A DNA stretch of 64,000 nt from Metallyticus violacea (GCA_030762175.1 CM060846.1:185186041-185250040); one strand, 5' to 3'; shown: positions 1 to 11,612, numbered from the stretch's first letter. Notes: generated from the sequence alone by a model not told the origin. Program-made: numbers and translations.

Positions 1-630
1 GCTTTTACGGACGTTGGATTTGGAATTACCTGCCTTTTTCTTAACCGGGGAAACCTTTTCACCCCCTTGGCTGTTAGCAGAGGCCCCCGTTCATCTTGGG
101 CTTACGTCCTGTCCAAAGTCTCCGCTGCACCTATAATTCGTCGTCATTTTAGCGAGATTGTCTCTTCTTTTAATGGCTGGAATTTTATATGTACCGACGG
201 CTCAAAATCTGACACGGGAATAGGCTGTGCATTTGTTTTTAATGGAGCAAGTTTTACGTATGGTCTTAACGTTGCGACATCTATTTTTATGGCGGAGCTT
301 TATGCTATTTATCGGGCGATTTTATTTGTTTCTGAACAGCGGCTGGGGGACAGTGTTGTTTGTTCCGATTCTCTGAGTGCCCTTTTATCTTTTAAACAGC
401 TGTACAACTACCACCCTTCTGTACAGAAAATCCAGGATGCAGTGTTTACGCTTCTTGACGCTGGCGTCAGGGTGACCCTGCTATGGGTTCCTGGACATGT
501 GGGACTTCCGGGTAATGAAGCCGCAGATGTCGCATCTAAATCCGCCCTTTTAGACCCTGCTGAGTACGAGCAACGTTTTTACTTCGGGGATTTTAAATAT
601 TCTTTACGTCGAGGCGTTCTCTCGCGCTGA
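1..630 (+). pseudogene. LINE ORF2 RNase H domain (partial)
   Basis: The frame is open at the left window edge, so no start codon should be assigned. The RNase HI residues can be read in order: Asp in TDGSKSDTGIG (about 196-228), Glu in MAELYA (about 288-306), Asp in CSDSLSAL (about 361-390), and the WVPGHVGLPGNEAAD block with His and the last Asp (about 484-530). In LINEs this domain degrades the RNA strand after target-primed reverse transcription. The domain itself looks intact, but the downstream Cys/His cluster is in another frame, so the whole ORF2 is probably not functional. Confidence 0.85.
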
Positions 631-737
631 CGCGAGGAGTGGAATTTAATCCCTAGCAATAAGCTTCAAGAATGTAAATCCACCCCTTTTAACTGGCCGA
701 CTTCTTCTCGTGCAGTTCGTCAGTAATTTCAGCATGT

Positions 738-971
738 TTGAAAATTGGGCACTGCCGTTTTAGTCACCGTCACCTCTTTAATGGTCAACCAGCTCCAGCT
801 TGCCCTCACTGTGACCACCCCTTTATAGTGCATCACATTTTACTTGAATGCCATCATCAAGCAGCTTGTAGACTTTCTCTGGGTTTGCCCTCCTCTTTTG
901 AGAACTTTTTGCAGATGATGAGGTTGCTGTTGAGAGAGTGCTCCATTTTATCCCTGTTTGTGGTTTTTTAA
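738..971 (+). pseudogene. LINE ORF2 C-terminal Cys/His domain, frameshifted
   Basis: In a different frame from the RNase H segment, this stretch reads through CPHCDHP followed by HHILLEC, a C-x2-C...H...C arrangement. It matches the terminal zinc-finger-like cluster that follows RNase H in R1/I-type LINE ORF2 proteins. The sequence between 631 and 737 has stops in this frame, so at least one indel separates it from the RNase H domain. The stop is at 969-971. Confidence 0.7.
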
Positions 972-999
972 GCAAGGTGTGAGGTTATATCATTTTATT

Positions 1000-1350
1000 C
1001 ATGACGGCATCTTTAGACTGTTTTAAGACTGTTGTGTTTTCAGCTCTTGGTGATATGTTGTTATTAGTCTTTTATTTATGTTGACTATTGTTATTTGTTA
1101 TAGGGTGTAATTGTTACAACTCTATACTGTTGTAAGACTGTTTTGCTTTGAGCTGTTACAGCTGTGTTTTATTTATCAGTCTTGTATGTTGTTGACCCAT
1201 ATTGCCTTTGTTCTTTGTTATGGGGTTTTTATGTTGCATTTATAGACCATTATAAGACTGTTGTGTTTTCAGCTCTAGCAGCCTTGTTTTAGTGCCAGTC
1301 TTCTTTGTTTTTGATCTTTTTACCCTTGTTATTTGTTTTAGATTTTTTTT
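1000..1350 (+). repeat. Degenerate ~110-bp tandem repeats in LINE 3' UTR
   Basis: About three imperfect units start near 1013, 1121 and 1241. Each contains a TAAGACTGTT...TTTTCAGCTC block, a T-rich stretch with CAGTCTT, and GTTATTTGTT near the end. Tandem units in 3' UTRs are common in LINEs and suggest slippage during reverse transcription. Confidence 0.6.
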
Positions 1351-1584
1351 ATTGTTATTGCCTAATGTGCGTAATGCCCTTTTCTACATTGGATTTGGAT
1401 GTAGATATTTTATTCTTGGATCAGTTTTTAGTGTGTTTGGGTGCTAATGACCTAAGTAGTTTTGTGCCCTTTAAACAATAACCATCATCATCCTTCAAGC
1501 ATTAGATTGATTCCATTGTAGCATGTTGAAACTTTGATATTTTAAGCTTGCAATGGATTTCACCATATTATATTATTGTTTCAG

Positions 1585-1661
1585 GCAAGCTGTTGAACTT
1601 GGTAGTAGAGAAAATGCTGATTTTCAACAGCTTTGTGTTTATGTGGCCCAGGATTGTGCAG
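1585..1661 (+). CDS. Atg4: ATG4C/D-like cysteine protease, internal exon (first in window)
   Basis: A 77-bp exon with a pyrimidine-rich acceptor ending at 1584 and a GTAATA donor at 1662. Its first base completes a codon, then 25 codons follow, and one base remains for the next exon. The peptide opens QAVELG and ends CVYVAQDCA. That agrees with the ATG4C/D region after the catalytic-cysteine domain, where relatives have KAVEEA...YISQDC. Phase joins exactly to 7958-8194. ATG4 cleaves the C terminus of Atg8/LC3 proteins and also removes them from lipid. Earlier exons, including the catalytic Cys, are outside the window; a LINE fills the intron immediately upstream. Confidence 0.88.
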
Positions 1662-1689
1662 GTAATATTAATACCTACTTTTACAGACT

Positions 1690-3290
1690 TTAGAAATGTT
1701 GAATTTTTTAAGGACCCAGAATGATGACAGCATGTATTTTGTTACATTATGGGTAACCTGGTTTTTTCAGGTAATAAAATTACTTGAAAGAAGACATTCT
1801 TGGCCAAGTTCACAATAAACAAGTTGTAAGAGCTGTGGGCTTATGAGAGCATATGACATTTTTATGAGTCTGTCCATATAATTAATTTGTGCATGAATTA
1901 CAGTTCTCCTCATAGATGTTCTTTCATTATAAAATGTAATAAAAATATTAAATGATATAATAGTGTTTATTATTTTATATAGTTTTATATAATAAAATGA
2001 ATAATCCCATACATTGTGTTGCATCTTAATAGAGTTTGAAATTGTGCATTGTTATATTTGGAAATGTAATGGAATAAGGAAATTCACACAGTAAGGTCAA
2101 GGAAAGCTCATTTCAGTTTGCTCAATATAGCAAGAAAAGAAAATTCACAACTATGCTTTAAATTCATTTTGTCAGTATAACAAGTTAATCATATAAATAT
2201 ATACCAAGGTATTTCCCTAAAACTTTTCCACCATCTGCTGTCTTCTTGTTTGGAATATCAGCTGTACCATATACCTTTGGAAAGGCAGACCTGAACTTAC
2301 ATACCTTTTGCCTATGTGAAAGAGTACTGGTTAGTGTTATCAATGTACTCGCATGTCTCGAGATATCCAAAGTGTTCTTTATTATATGTTAGATGCTTAT
2401 ACTTTGAAAGAGTTAGTCCAGGATCACATGAGGAACAGCTTCAATTGTTTTCTTAAAATACATCGACCACCATGTTATGAAGTCTATAACATTTTCTGAC
2501 TTTACTAGTGTTGCCATGAAAGCATTTGGGAATCTCTTAGCTCATAATATTAGTGAAATATATTTATGTGAAGTATACATTAATTATGACATAAGAGGAC
2601 ACTCTTTATGAGACCAAAGTCATGATCTCGTGTTAAGAAAGAGTGGCCTCTTTCAGAAAAATACTGGTATGATATTAAATCTTTCTGTCCTCATTAAAGA
2701 CAATGAATTCTTCACTTGTCTTCTTGGCAAATTTTCTTTACTTCCTCCATTTTCTTATAGTGCTTAGCTGCTCTTTTTTATGTACAATTTGTTATGCAAC
2801 TGCAGTCCTTTTAACATTTTTCATTCAGTGATGCGGACTTTATCTTTATATTTAAATTCTCACATTCTGAAGACACATCCACCTGAGAATGACTGAATCT
2901 AAATCCATAGTTTTCGTTGTAGTACTTTATATAGTACTCATCTTCACACTGTTTGCTAAATCTTCATTCTCTTCCCATAAGAGCTGATACATTTTGTTAA
3001 CATTAAGTTGGAGGTCTAGGTATGTGAAAGGTTTATTTGAGTAATGTGTATGCTGTGTAGGAAATGACCTTATTTGTTGATTTATTTTAACAAGTGCAGC
3101 TTCAGGGATTGCATTGCCACAATTAATATGCTTCCCATGCTTATCAACAGATTTTCCTTGAAGTAGCAGGGATGTTTAGTTATATACAGATTTCTCAGAG
3201 ACAGCATACAGGTTCAGAAATGATTACGGAATTTCGGAGTCCACACAGTGAAACTTTTGTTAATACGTACATATAATACACACAGCAGAA
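1690..3290. other. ATG4 intron sequence, no recognised feature
   Basis: AT-rich intronic DNA between the first exon and a PLE fragment. I see no convincing exon, RNA gene or element. Confidence 0.5.
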
Positions 3291-3680
3291 ATAAATGGAT
3301 TTAACAAACAAATGGTAGATAAAAAAATAAAAAGATTTAAAAATAAAAAGGAAATTAAACTAATCATCACACTCAGTTCTTCACTTAAAGAAAATACTTA
3401 TCAAAAATTCACATATCACCCTTATGTTAACCATAAATTCCAAAAAATTTTCAAAAAGTAAAACATTACTCTAGCACCAATAAACAGACATAGTGTTGGT
3501 AAACTATTAAATCTAAATAAAATTAAACAAAAAAAGAAGAAAGAAGAACATTCAGGTATATATAGAATTAATTGCAAGGATTGTGACAAAATATACATAG
3601 GAAAAACAAAGAGAAATCTGGGGATAAGATTAAAGGAACACTGGAGAAATATTAGACACAAACAAGTAGAAAAATCAGCA

Positions 3681-3884
3681 GTGGCTGCACATTTTTGGAA
3701 TGAGAATCATGAAATAGAGAAGGACATAACATTACTAAAAACAATTCAACATCCGAAAGAACTTAATATATGGGAAAAAATTTACATAAAAATATATGAA
3801 TACAAACTTATGAATTTTGATATACCGGAAGCAGACAACATATTGTTTAAGTTCATTAACAGACCACCAGAGCAAGCAGAGTAA
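3681..3884 (+). pseudogene. PLE GIY-YIG domain C-terminal tail
   Basis: This open segment is the end of the PLE protein. The real frame extends upstream through the GIY and YIG motifs without a stop to about 3462. The downstream Glu-containing helix (WEKIYI) is retained. Upstream RT sequence is absent, so this copy cannot make a complete retrotransposase. Confidence 0.75.
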
Positions 3885-3920
3885 CATACATACTTTGCTG
3901 AAATTGGCTCCTCAGTCGTC

Positions 3921-3970
3921 GTTTTGGTTGACAATGTGAGGAATGTACCTCACGAAACATGTACCAAAAT
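3921..3970 (+). ncRNA. Hammerhead-ribozyme-like motif in PLE terminal repeat, degenerate core
   Basis: The motif reads TTGACAA, T, a 6-bp perfect stem GTGAGG/CCTCAC closing the loop AATGTA, then GAAAC. The geometry matches the hammerhead core (CUGANGA, stem II, GAAA), but core positions C3 and G8 are substituted, so it is probably inactive. PLEs are known to carry hammerheads in their terminal repeats. Confidence 0.45.
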
Positions 3971-4009
3971 TACTTTTATAAGTGTGTTTGTGAAACTTAA
4001 AGAGAGTTT

Positions 4010-5010
4010 TAATGTGACGATATGATTTTTAGTGTTTTACTTTAAATCAAAATAAGATTCAGAAATGCTTGTTTACAAACACAAACTCTTCTACAACCAA
4101 ACAGCACATGAAAGATAATAACAATCTTGTTGTCTGTGCATTTTTTCTTATCTTGGCCACGTTCTCTGTGCTGTTTTACTCTCTATTAGTCCCATTAGAA
4201 AGGCAACTTTGTTCATTTTTATGAGATCCACTATGTCTCTGTGATAGAATAGCTGTTTTATGATCATGTACCACCTAGCAGCTGCAACCAGGACCCGGTT
4301 TTTTCACATTCATAACCCTAACCTTCCCAGTAACATACTCTTTCCCAGCAGGTAAATGAGCTCAATATTTCAAGCTCCTTTCCTCCTATTATTTTTTGGA
4401 GATTCACTTCCATAATCATCCTATAAACAGCACCAAAATAACAAACAAGGTTTTAATATGTACTACAGGCACTTCCACAACAATAATGAATAATAATGAG
4501 CATTCAAGGTCATCTTTACTTTGATAAGGGAAACTATTTCAGAATTTATTCCCTTTTTAAAATTAATGGGAGTTTTAATCTGGTACTGGATTCACAATTA
4601 ATATGTTTCTCTTTTAAACTAATATTTAGCTCAAGGGCTGAGAAACAAAATGTATATATTATCAGCTCATTTCTGCAAAAAGTGCACTTGCTTAATACCT
4701 TTTTCAAATCACAGATTCAATTGAGTACATATGTATATTAGATTTTTTATTATAAATTGAAGTTGCAAGAATGTGATAAATGTTAACTGTTAAGAAGGAC
4801 TTAAAGTGAGTGTTTCTGTTCTTTTTTAAGAATATCCGGGGATTTTAATTATTTATTTCATTGCTTGTGAATGATGCTCATAAATTATAACACATATTAA
4901 AATGGGGCTGAACATTAACATGGCATGTAACTAATCAATTTTGGAAGTTATGATGCAAGGATAGCAATAGGATGCATGTATTAACAAGGTTATTTAACAA
5001 AATTTGACTG
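4010..5010. other. Intronic AT-rich stretch, nothing recognised
   Basis: No coding similarity or repeat was identified between the PLE fragment and the LINE remnant. Confidence 0.5.
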
Positions 5011-6480
5011 ATGTGATTCCAAGGAAATGGAGAACAAGTTTGATAGTACCTGTATAATAACCCACCAATCACACAGGTATAAGTCTATGTCAGAAATAGG
5101 AAAGGTTTTCACTGGAATTTTGGCAAATAGATAACAGCAGTTGGTTGAAAGGATAAACATTTTCAGAGTTCCAGTGTGGATTCAGAAGAGGAAAAAGAAC
5201 AGTTGACAATAATTTTGTAATAACAATTGCCTTTAAGTATCAAAAGGGGGTGGGTAGATTTGGAGATTTGTAGAAGACTGTTAATTCTATAGACAGACAA
5301 CCACTGTGGATCAAGTTAAAAAGGAAGGGAGTAAGTGATAACTATAAATGTAATACAAGCAATATATTTAGATGATAATTTTGTGTGCAATGTTCAAGAG
5401 ATGAGAAAACAGAGTGCATCCGGAGTTTATTAGGATGAGGACCAGGATGCAAATTAAGCCCAGTGCTATTTAACATATACATTAATGACATTGAAGGGAT
5501 CCAAAAAGCAATTATACATTCACCAGTAATTAATAACAAAATACCAGCCTTATTGTTTGCAGATGACTTGATTATTGGTTCTGTCCCAAGTGGAGGTTTA
5601 AGAAAAGCAATTGAAGTTATCCATAATTATTGTAAAGATTGGGGCTTAAAAGTGAGCAATAGAAAATTCAAAATAATAGTCTTTAAGAAGGGCTTTAAAC
5701 TGAGAAAAGACGAAAAATGGTAGTTAGTTGGGCAGGAAATAGAGGTGGTTAAGAAATTTGATTATCTTGGGGTGATGTTAAGTGCAAATGGTAGTTGGAA
5801 TGATCAGAGAAAGTTAATATTAGCTGAGGGAAAAATGTATATTAGGGGTTGTAAGGGCATTATTAAGGAAAATACTGGAAATAAGTGTCAAATGGATGGA
5901 ATGGGTATACAACACTAGTGGAGGTGAAAATTGTGTGTGGAATAGAAATATGGGCATATGATGATAGCTGGAAAGTCTTGGATTTAATGAATAGATCATT
6001 TAGTAAATTACTACTGTGACTGCCGAGAGTGCCACATAATAATGTAGCCTTCGTAAAATTGGATAGGCCAACTAGTAAAGGGAGAATAATTAAAAGAAGT
6101 ATGAAATACCTATACAGAATAAACATTTTGGAGGATGGAGTGAATGTCAGGGAATGTGATGGTGCACAGGAGAAATTTAAATGGAAAAGATCATGGGTGA
6201 TTCAAATCCAAAATATTTAAAAAAAAAAAATGGCATGGGGAATTGTTCGGCAAATAAGCAATCTAAAAATAGGAGGTTTTGAAAGAAGTAAATGATAGAA
6301 TTGCAGATATTGAGAAACAAGAAATCTGTTTGAGCTTTAGGGAGAAGAATTCATTGAGAATGTATTGAGAGATAGGTACCTAGAAATTTATGATTAATTA
6401 GGGAGGAAAAGTTTCTTTTGGACCAGATCTGGAGTAAGGAATCTAAGAGTACTGAGGAAAATCTGTGAGGTGCAGGTCCC
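5010..6480 (+). mobile_element. LINE remnant (RT to C-terminal domain), family B
   Basis: A decayed non-LTR reverse transcriptase read across several frames: VIPRKWRTSLIVPV (about 5018), FQCGFRRGKRTVDN (about 5170-5213), GCKLSPVLFNIYINDI (about 5450-5500), LLFADDLIIG (about 5550-5578) and FDYLGVMLSANGSW (about 5758-5800). A C-terminal region follows at 6029-6220. The catalytic FADD box is intact, but multiple frameshifts and stops kill the ORF. Related copies are at about 30350-31690 (-) and 54200-57590 (+). Confidence 0.8.
5463..5723 (+). pseudogene. LINE RT palm segment with FADD motif
   Basis: This is the best-preserved part of the family-B LINE. It contains the LSPVLFNIYINDI block just before the open segment and the catalytic LLFADDLIIG box inside it, then DWGLKVSNRKFKI and the start of the thumb. 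It ends at a stop at 5721-5723 and the protein continues in another frame (LGVMLS). Confidence 0.75.
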
Positions 6481-6731
6481 TTTGCAATTTGTATTTTTTT
6501 TTCTTAGCATGTCAATATTGTTTGATTAATATAAGAATTAATTTCTATTTAAAATTGTTTTTTATGATATTAGTGATTTTTTGTTATTTGAAAATAAGCA
6601 TGGTCTATAGAAGGAACTGAGCCAAAGTCTTCTGGATATTCAAGCAGGGAGCTACTGATGAACCAAAGATTGGGGTTCAGTTACTATTATTATGGTTAGA
6701 AATTGATTTGGGGTTTAACAATTATGTTTTA

Positions 6732-6768
<37 letters not shown>

Positions 6769-7957
6769 GTAATTGTATTTTAATGGTAAATAAATAAAAG
6801 CTAACTAACAGAAGAGACTTTCACTATGACTGTGGCATTGAGTCTGGTCATTGCTTATTAGGGTCCAGGTTTTGACTCCCAATAGGTGCAAGCTATGTTA
6901 GTAGATTTTTTTTTTTTTTTTTTTTTAAAATTTTAAATTTTAAATCTTAAAAAGACAAATGCCACTTGATTGTGGTGGTGGTGGTGGCAACTGCGGCAGT
7001 CATGGTCACAACTTAATATAATACTGAATTATGTTCAAGAATATGAAAAGTAAAAGTAAAAAAAAAAAAAAACATGATACAATTAAGTATATACAATAAT
7101 ATCATGCTAAGTACTAGATGACGTACATGGTCATTCTCGCACTACTGGGATATAGTGAAATTATGAAATAGTCATTTATCATTATTTACAGGGGAATCTT
7201 GAATGGAGTAGTAGAAGCAGTGGTTGATTAGATATGCCTTTAGGAATAGTTTCAAACATTTGTCTTGCATTTTCTTTAAGTAGTTTGGAAGGTTATTGTT
7301 TATCTTTATGCCAGAGTGCAACATACTCCTTTTAATGTTAATTAACCCAAAATTGATTTTATTCCCATTAGTTCATTTAGTTCATGGTTCCAGAGATGAG
7401 TAGTGCTTCATTTGGGATGTAAAAAGCTGTTTTTTTTTTAGGAAAGAAAAAAATGATAAACCTTTTTCACTCATTGTTGACAAATGATTGAAAAAGTTCA
7501 GTTTCATTTTTAAGCATTAAAATATTATAATGAAAGAAATTATACGTGGTCTAAAAACGTGAAATTAAACTCTTTGTAGTTCAAGAAATACTGTTCATAG
7601 CATGTGTAAAAGAGAAAGCCATAACATTAGAGATTAGCATAATGTTAGAGATTGAACTCCATATAGGAGTAAAACAAAATAGCCCATATAATCCTGAGAA
7701 TAGTGCTCTTATTATAATTAAACATTAGCATAAGTAGTAACATTCTAGCAGGTTTTCTGTGAGATAAAGTTATTAGTGTAATATCTTCAGCTCTTACAGC
7801 CAGCGGCTAAGGAATGCTGTAATGAAAGTCTTCCATAGCCATTCACAACTCACAGTCTCAAGCATTGAAGTTCAGAGTGTGTTATCTAGTCTTTGCAAGT
7901 TCCTTAAAATATGTACTGATTCATGTGCCTAATGTTCATGTATGTTTTTTCTTCCAG
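6480..7957. other. Intron with simple repeats, no gene recognised
   Basis: Holds the ATT microsatellite, poly-T near 6906-6925, GGT repeats near 6975-6987 and poly-A near 7055-7070. A tRNA-like patch near 6830-6895 is too weak to call a SINE. Confidence 0.5.
6731..6770. repeat. (ATT)n / (TA)n microsatellite
   Basis: About ten ATT units run directly into a short TATATA stretch. Confidence 0.9.
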
Positions 7958-8194
7958 TTTACATACGAGATGTATTGGACCTATGTGAAGGATCACATGA
8001 ACATTCAAACACCAAAGGAGAATGTCATGCAACACCATGGAAATCTGTGATTCTGCTTGTGCCTATAAGGTTGGGTGCTGAGAAGATGAATTCCATTTAT
8101 GCACCTTGCCTTACTGCAGTTCTGACTTTAGAGAACTGCATAGGAATAATAGGTGGAAGACCTAAACATTCTCTTTATTTCGTGGGCTTTCAAG
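7958..8194 (+). CDS. Atg4: ATG4C/D-like cysteine protease, internal exon (second in window)
   Basis: A 237-bp exon with acceptor TTTTTTCTTCCAG ending at 7957 and donor GTGAGA at 8195. It begins with two bases that complete a Val codon with the previous exon and ends with one base. The peptide carries WKSVILLVPIRLG, then LENCIGIIGGRPKHS and YFVGFQ. These are hallmark blocks of the peptidase C54 (ATG4) fold, where the PxRLG and GIIGGKP segments precede the catalytic Asp-x-His loop. The insert between the QDC motif and WKS is short, as in ATG4C/D. There is no internal stop or frameshift. Confidence 0.95.
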
Positions 8195-8471
8195 GTGAGA
8201 CCCTATCCTTTATCAACATTTATTTTGATTTTTTGGCCACCTTGAAATTTGTATTCTAATAAAATATTTTGCAAACATGGTTTACAAAATTAGAAATCAT
8301 TTTCAGCAAAGAATGAATTTAGCATTCTAATATCAGTACTTACATTTAATTAAGAACATTTAATTTAAATATATTTCTTATGAAGCTGTTGACAATGGAG
8401 TGGTAATATATCCTAAACTTAGGTATTCATTTTTTCTACACTAAACTCCATTTACTTACATATAGGTAAGA

Positions 8472-8515
8472 TGCGTTTCAGGAGAATCTCTCCCATCTTC
8501 AGTTACTTACCGAAC
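8472..8515 (-). ncRNA. Hammerhead-ribozyme-like motif in PLE terminal repeat (minus copy)
   Basis: Read on the minus strand: CTGAAGA, a GGGAG/CTCCT stem II, then GAAAC. All conserved core positions of the hammerhead (CUGANGA and GAAA) are present. PLE hammerheads use a very short stem III, as here. Whether stem I forms cannot be judged by eye. Confidence 0.55.
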
Positions 8516-8865
8516 AGCCATTACTTGAAATGATGGCTGAATACCCGGAGGTTTCTGTGGTGGCCTCTGTTGGTTGAAGTAAGAAATTGCTGAGTTCATC
8601 CATAGGAGGAAACTGGAAATTCATTAGGTTTTCTCTATTTTTTAATATCATTTTTTTTTTCCCAAGTGGATAACTACAATGGGTTGTAAAGATGTTTCAG
8701 CAGTTTAATTTCTGGTTTTTGGTACAAAAGTGAGCTGCTACTGCTGATTTATCCATCTGCTTAAACCGAATATTCCTAAAATGTTTTTTCTCCAAATTCC
8801 CAAACTTCTCTTTGTTTTGCCTATGTGGCTCTGCTCACAATCACCACATTTTATTTCTAAAATCC

Positions 8866-9207
8866 TTATTTCTGTTCTGTTGATATGGAGTCTTTTACTG
8901 TGCAATCTAATAAATTCTTGATGTTGTATCTGTTCTTTGGGCCTAACATTATCCCATGTTCTTTGAACATTTTCTTGAACTTGTTGTGGTAAATTGGATG
9001 GTAGGTGAAACTTTTGAATTTGTATTCTTCTTTTGTGTTTTTCAGTGTGGAAACTTCCCTTATCCCTTTTTGTCTTTTAGATTTATTGATAATTTTTATC
9101 ACTGTGCTTATGTTGAAACCATTGATTATAGCTGTCTTTATTATTTGTTGGTATTCTATTTTGTACTCTGCTTCTGTGAGTGGAATATTCATCAATCTGT
9201 GTGCCAA
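8866..9207 (-). pseudogene. PLE RT-endonuclease linker (minus copy)
   Basis: Starts AHRLMNIPLTEAEY and runs to KNLLDCTVKDS. This is the conserved linker between the RT thumb and the GIY-YIG domain in this PLE family, with FTYHPIYHNKFKKMF in the middle. The GIY-YIG part continues in shifted frames at about 8600-8865. The same linker appears in the copies at 10900-11160 and 41870-42180. Confidence 0.7.
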
Positions 9208-9362
9208 ACTGTGAAATACTGCATAGTTATGTGGAATGGGGTTATAACTCTCATTTTTTATTTAGTTTTCTGTATGTGTTTATTTTCTGTAAATTACAAA
9301 ATTCAAACAAACTCCATTTCTTATAATTTTTAAATCTAGAAATGGTAGCCACCATTTCTTTC

Positions 9363-9833
9363 TTATTCTATGGTAAATTGTATACATTCATGTTTAAAAT
9401 TAAAAAGTTTCAGGGCATCTATTGAGTGTTTCTTTGGTATTATTGCAAAAATGTCATTCACAAACTTATACCATGACTTGAAAATTAAAGAGAAGGCTTT
9501 TGTGATATGTGTTTCATATGAACACATGAATAACTCTGCTAGAAAAGGTGACAAAGGGTTTCCCGTAGTTAGGCCTGAAACTTGTAGGTAACATTTTTTG
9601 TTTAAACTGAAGTAATTTAGTTTAATGCAAATATTAGTAAGATTTAATAAGTCTTCTATTTCTTTTGTTTTTAAATTTATTGATGTTAACCATTTCTTTA
9701 GCATAAGCATAAGTTTCTCTGTAGGTATGCTTGGGAATAAGGCTTTTACATCCAATGATACCATCATATCTCCAGCTGTAATTCTGCTATTTTTAAGTTT
9801 TTTGACCAGATCAACTAAATTTTTAATGCTCAA
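9363..9833 (-). pseudogene. PLE reverse transcriptase (minus copy)
   Basis: PLE RT core: VSLDVKALFPSIP (motif A, catalytic Asp), SGLTTGNPLSPFLAELFM (motif B) and KFVNDIFAI (motif C). The motif C box is altered from the usual YVDD to FVND, so one catalytic Asp is lost. The frame ends just before the LPFLDVKI block because of a stop. Upstream on the same strand to ~10388 further PLE coding sequence can be traced with frameshifts. Confidence 0.8.
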
Positions 9834-10399
9834 ACTTTGGAATCTCTTAAAAACAATTGAAAACTTTGATCATTTCTTTTTGCTACCTTGTATGTGTGTG
9901 AATTTATTTTGTTTATTATTGGTCTCATGCTGTTATCATTTTTATGCATTTTAGTAGTGCATAAAGCCTGGGTAGTACTGGATTACTCTGTGTGATATTC
10001 TGTTTTTCAGTAGTAGATTGTGTTTTGACTTCATTTAATGTTTTGATTAACATTTTATTGCATCAATTGGTTTGTAGTCTTGTCCTTTTAACATAGTTTC
10101 AACACTTATGTATTCTTTTTGTCTAAAATGGCTTTTTATTACCTTTGTCTGCTTTTATATATACATATATAACTGGTTTTTCCTTTGGTGGTTTTAATAT
10201 CATTCTGTAGTTTATTGATTTCTTTCGGTTTTTTATGTTCTCTAAAAGGTTTTTGCATTTACTTTTGAAAAACAATTTTTCCCTTTCGTTTAGTTGTTGG
10301 GTGGCTATGTCTATGTCGGCTATGTAATCTTCTATATTATCTGAGAAATCTATACAAGTTTTTAGGCTTTTATTTAGGAGATTGATTTCTTAATGGTTA

Positions 10400-11580
10400 A
10401 CATCAATAAATTTAAAAACAGAAGAAATAGAAGATTTATTAAAACTTACTAATATTTGCATTAAACAAAATTACTTCAGCTTAAACAAAAAATATTACCG
10501 ACAAGTTTCAGGCCTAACTATGGGAAACCCTTTGTCACCTTTTCTAGCAGAGTAATTCATGTGTTCATATGAAACACATATTACAAAAGCCTTCCCTTTA
10601 ATTTTCAAGTCATGGTATAGGTTTGTGGATGACATTTTTGCAATAATACCAAAGAAACACTCAATAGATGCCCTGAAAGTTCTTAATTTGCAACATGAAT
10701 CTATACAATTTACCGTAGAAGAAGAAAGAAATGGTTGGCTACCATTTCTAGATGTAAAAATTATAAGAAATGGAGATTGTTTGAATTTTGTAATTTATAG
10801 AAAACTACATAAAAAATGAGCGTTATAACCTCATTCCACATATATATATATATAAAGTGTTTCACAGTTTGATGAATATTCTACGCACAGTAACAGAGTA
10901 CAAAATAGAATACCAACAAATAATAAAGACAGCTATAATCAATGGTTTCAACAAAGACACAGTGATAAAATTATCAATAAATCTAAAAGAAAAAAAGGGA
11001 TAAGAGAAATTTCCACACTGAAAAACACAAAAGAAGAATACAAATTCAAAAGTTTCACCTACTATTCAATTTACTGCAAGTTCAAGAAAATTTTCAAAGA
11101 ACATGGGATAATGTTAGGCCCAAAGAACAGATACAACATCAAGAGTTTATTGGGTTGCACAGTAAAAGACTGCATATCTACAGTGCAGAAATCAGAAATT
11201 TACGAAATAAAATGTGCAGATTGTGAGCATAGCTACATAGGCAAAACAAAGAGAAGTTTGGAAATTCGGAGGAAAGAACATTTTAGGAATATTTGGTTAA
11301 ACAAGTGGATAAATCAGCAGTAGCAGCTCTTTTTTGCACCAAAAACCGTTAAATAAAACTGGAAATGAAACTGCTGAAACATCTTCACAACCCATTGAAG
11401 TTATCCATTTGGGAAAAAATGTTCATATTAAAAAATAAAGATAACTTAATGAACTTCGAGTTTCCTCCTATAGATGAACTCAGCAATTTTCTACTTCAAC
11501 CAACAGAGGCCACCACAGAAACATCTGGGTGTTCAGTCATCATTTCGAGTAATGGCGATTCGGTCAGCAACTGAAGATGG
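10400..11580 (+). pseudogene. PLE RT and GIY-YIG endonuclease (plus copy)
   Basis: The RT starts within motif B (SGLTMGNPLSPFLAE, about 10508-10551), followed by a stop, then FMCSYETHITKAF and YRFVDDIFAI with a normal VDD box (about 10617-10646), then LPFLDVKIIRNG. After frameshifts the GIY-YIG core reads IYEIKCADCEHSYIGKTKRS (about 11200-11260). The final tail ends at 11574 after LMNFEFPP. Several stops make this copy non-coding as a whole. Confidence 0.8.
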
Positions 11581-11612
11581 GAGAGATTCTCCCAAAACAG
11601 TTTTTACTTTTA
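11569..11612 (+). ncRNA. Hammerhead-like motif, plus copy (G12 mutated)
   Basis: CTGAAGA at 11571-11577 and a GGGAGA/TCTCCC stem are intact. The following GAAA is AAAA, so the catalytic G12 is lost and self-cleavage is unlikely. It is the mirror of the motif at 8472-8515. Confidence 0.5.

Larger units (their letters stand above)
1..1490 (+). mobile_element. LINE 3' half (RNase H, zinc-finger, 3' UTR), 5' end outside window
   Basis: Non-LTR retrotransposon whose RT lies left of the window. The first reading frame is open from base 1 to a stop at 628-630 and encodes an RNase H domain. A frameshifted continuation encodes a C-terminal Cys/His cluster. A 3' UTR follows and ends near 1490 in a CATCATCATCC simple tail, typical of LINE 3' ends in this group. 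The UTR holds about three degenerate copies of a ~110-bp unit. RNase H together with a terminal zinc finger points to the R1/LOA/I/Jockey assemblage; I cannot fix the clade. A very short copy of the same 3' end lies at about 55574-55618, so the family mobilised more than once here. Confidence 0.85.
3296..4010 (+). mobile_element. Penelope-like element fragment (family P3), GIY-YIG part plus terminal repeat
   Basis: A 5'-truncated PLE. The frame carries the linker (KFTYHPY), then a GIY-YIG endonuclease core: SGIYRINCKDCDKIYIGKTKRN near 3553-3615, with the intervening CxxC typical of PLEs, then LKEHWRN. The tail NIWEKIYI...LMNFDIP ends at a stop at 3882-3884. A single stop near 3460 interrupts the linker. 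Downstream (3921-3970) lies a hammerhead-like stem-loop. No inverted left arm or target-site duplication was seen. It is a distinct subfamily from the 8-11 kb and 26 kb copies. Confidence 0.8.

Noticed and set aside
6820..6900. tRNA-like SINE head
   Set aside because: Only a weak B-box-like GTTTTGACTCCC is present, with no A box, body or duplication.
8956..9954. Plus-strand open frames across the minus-strand PLE
   Set aside because: Shadows of the PLE RT and linker on the other strand, with no independent motif.
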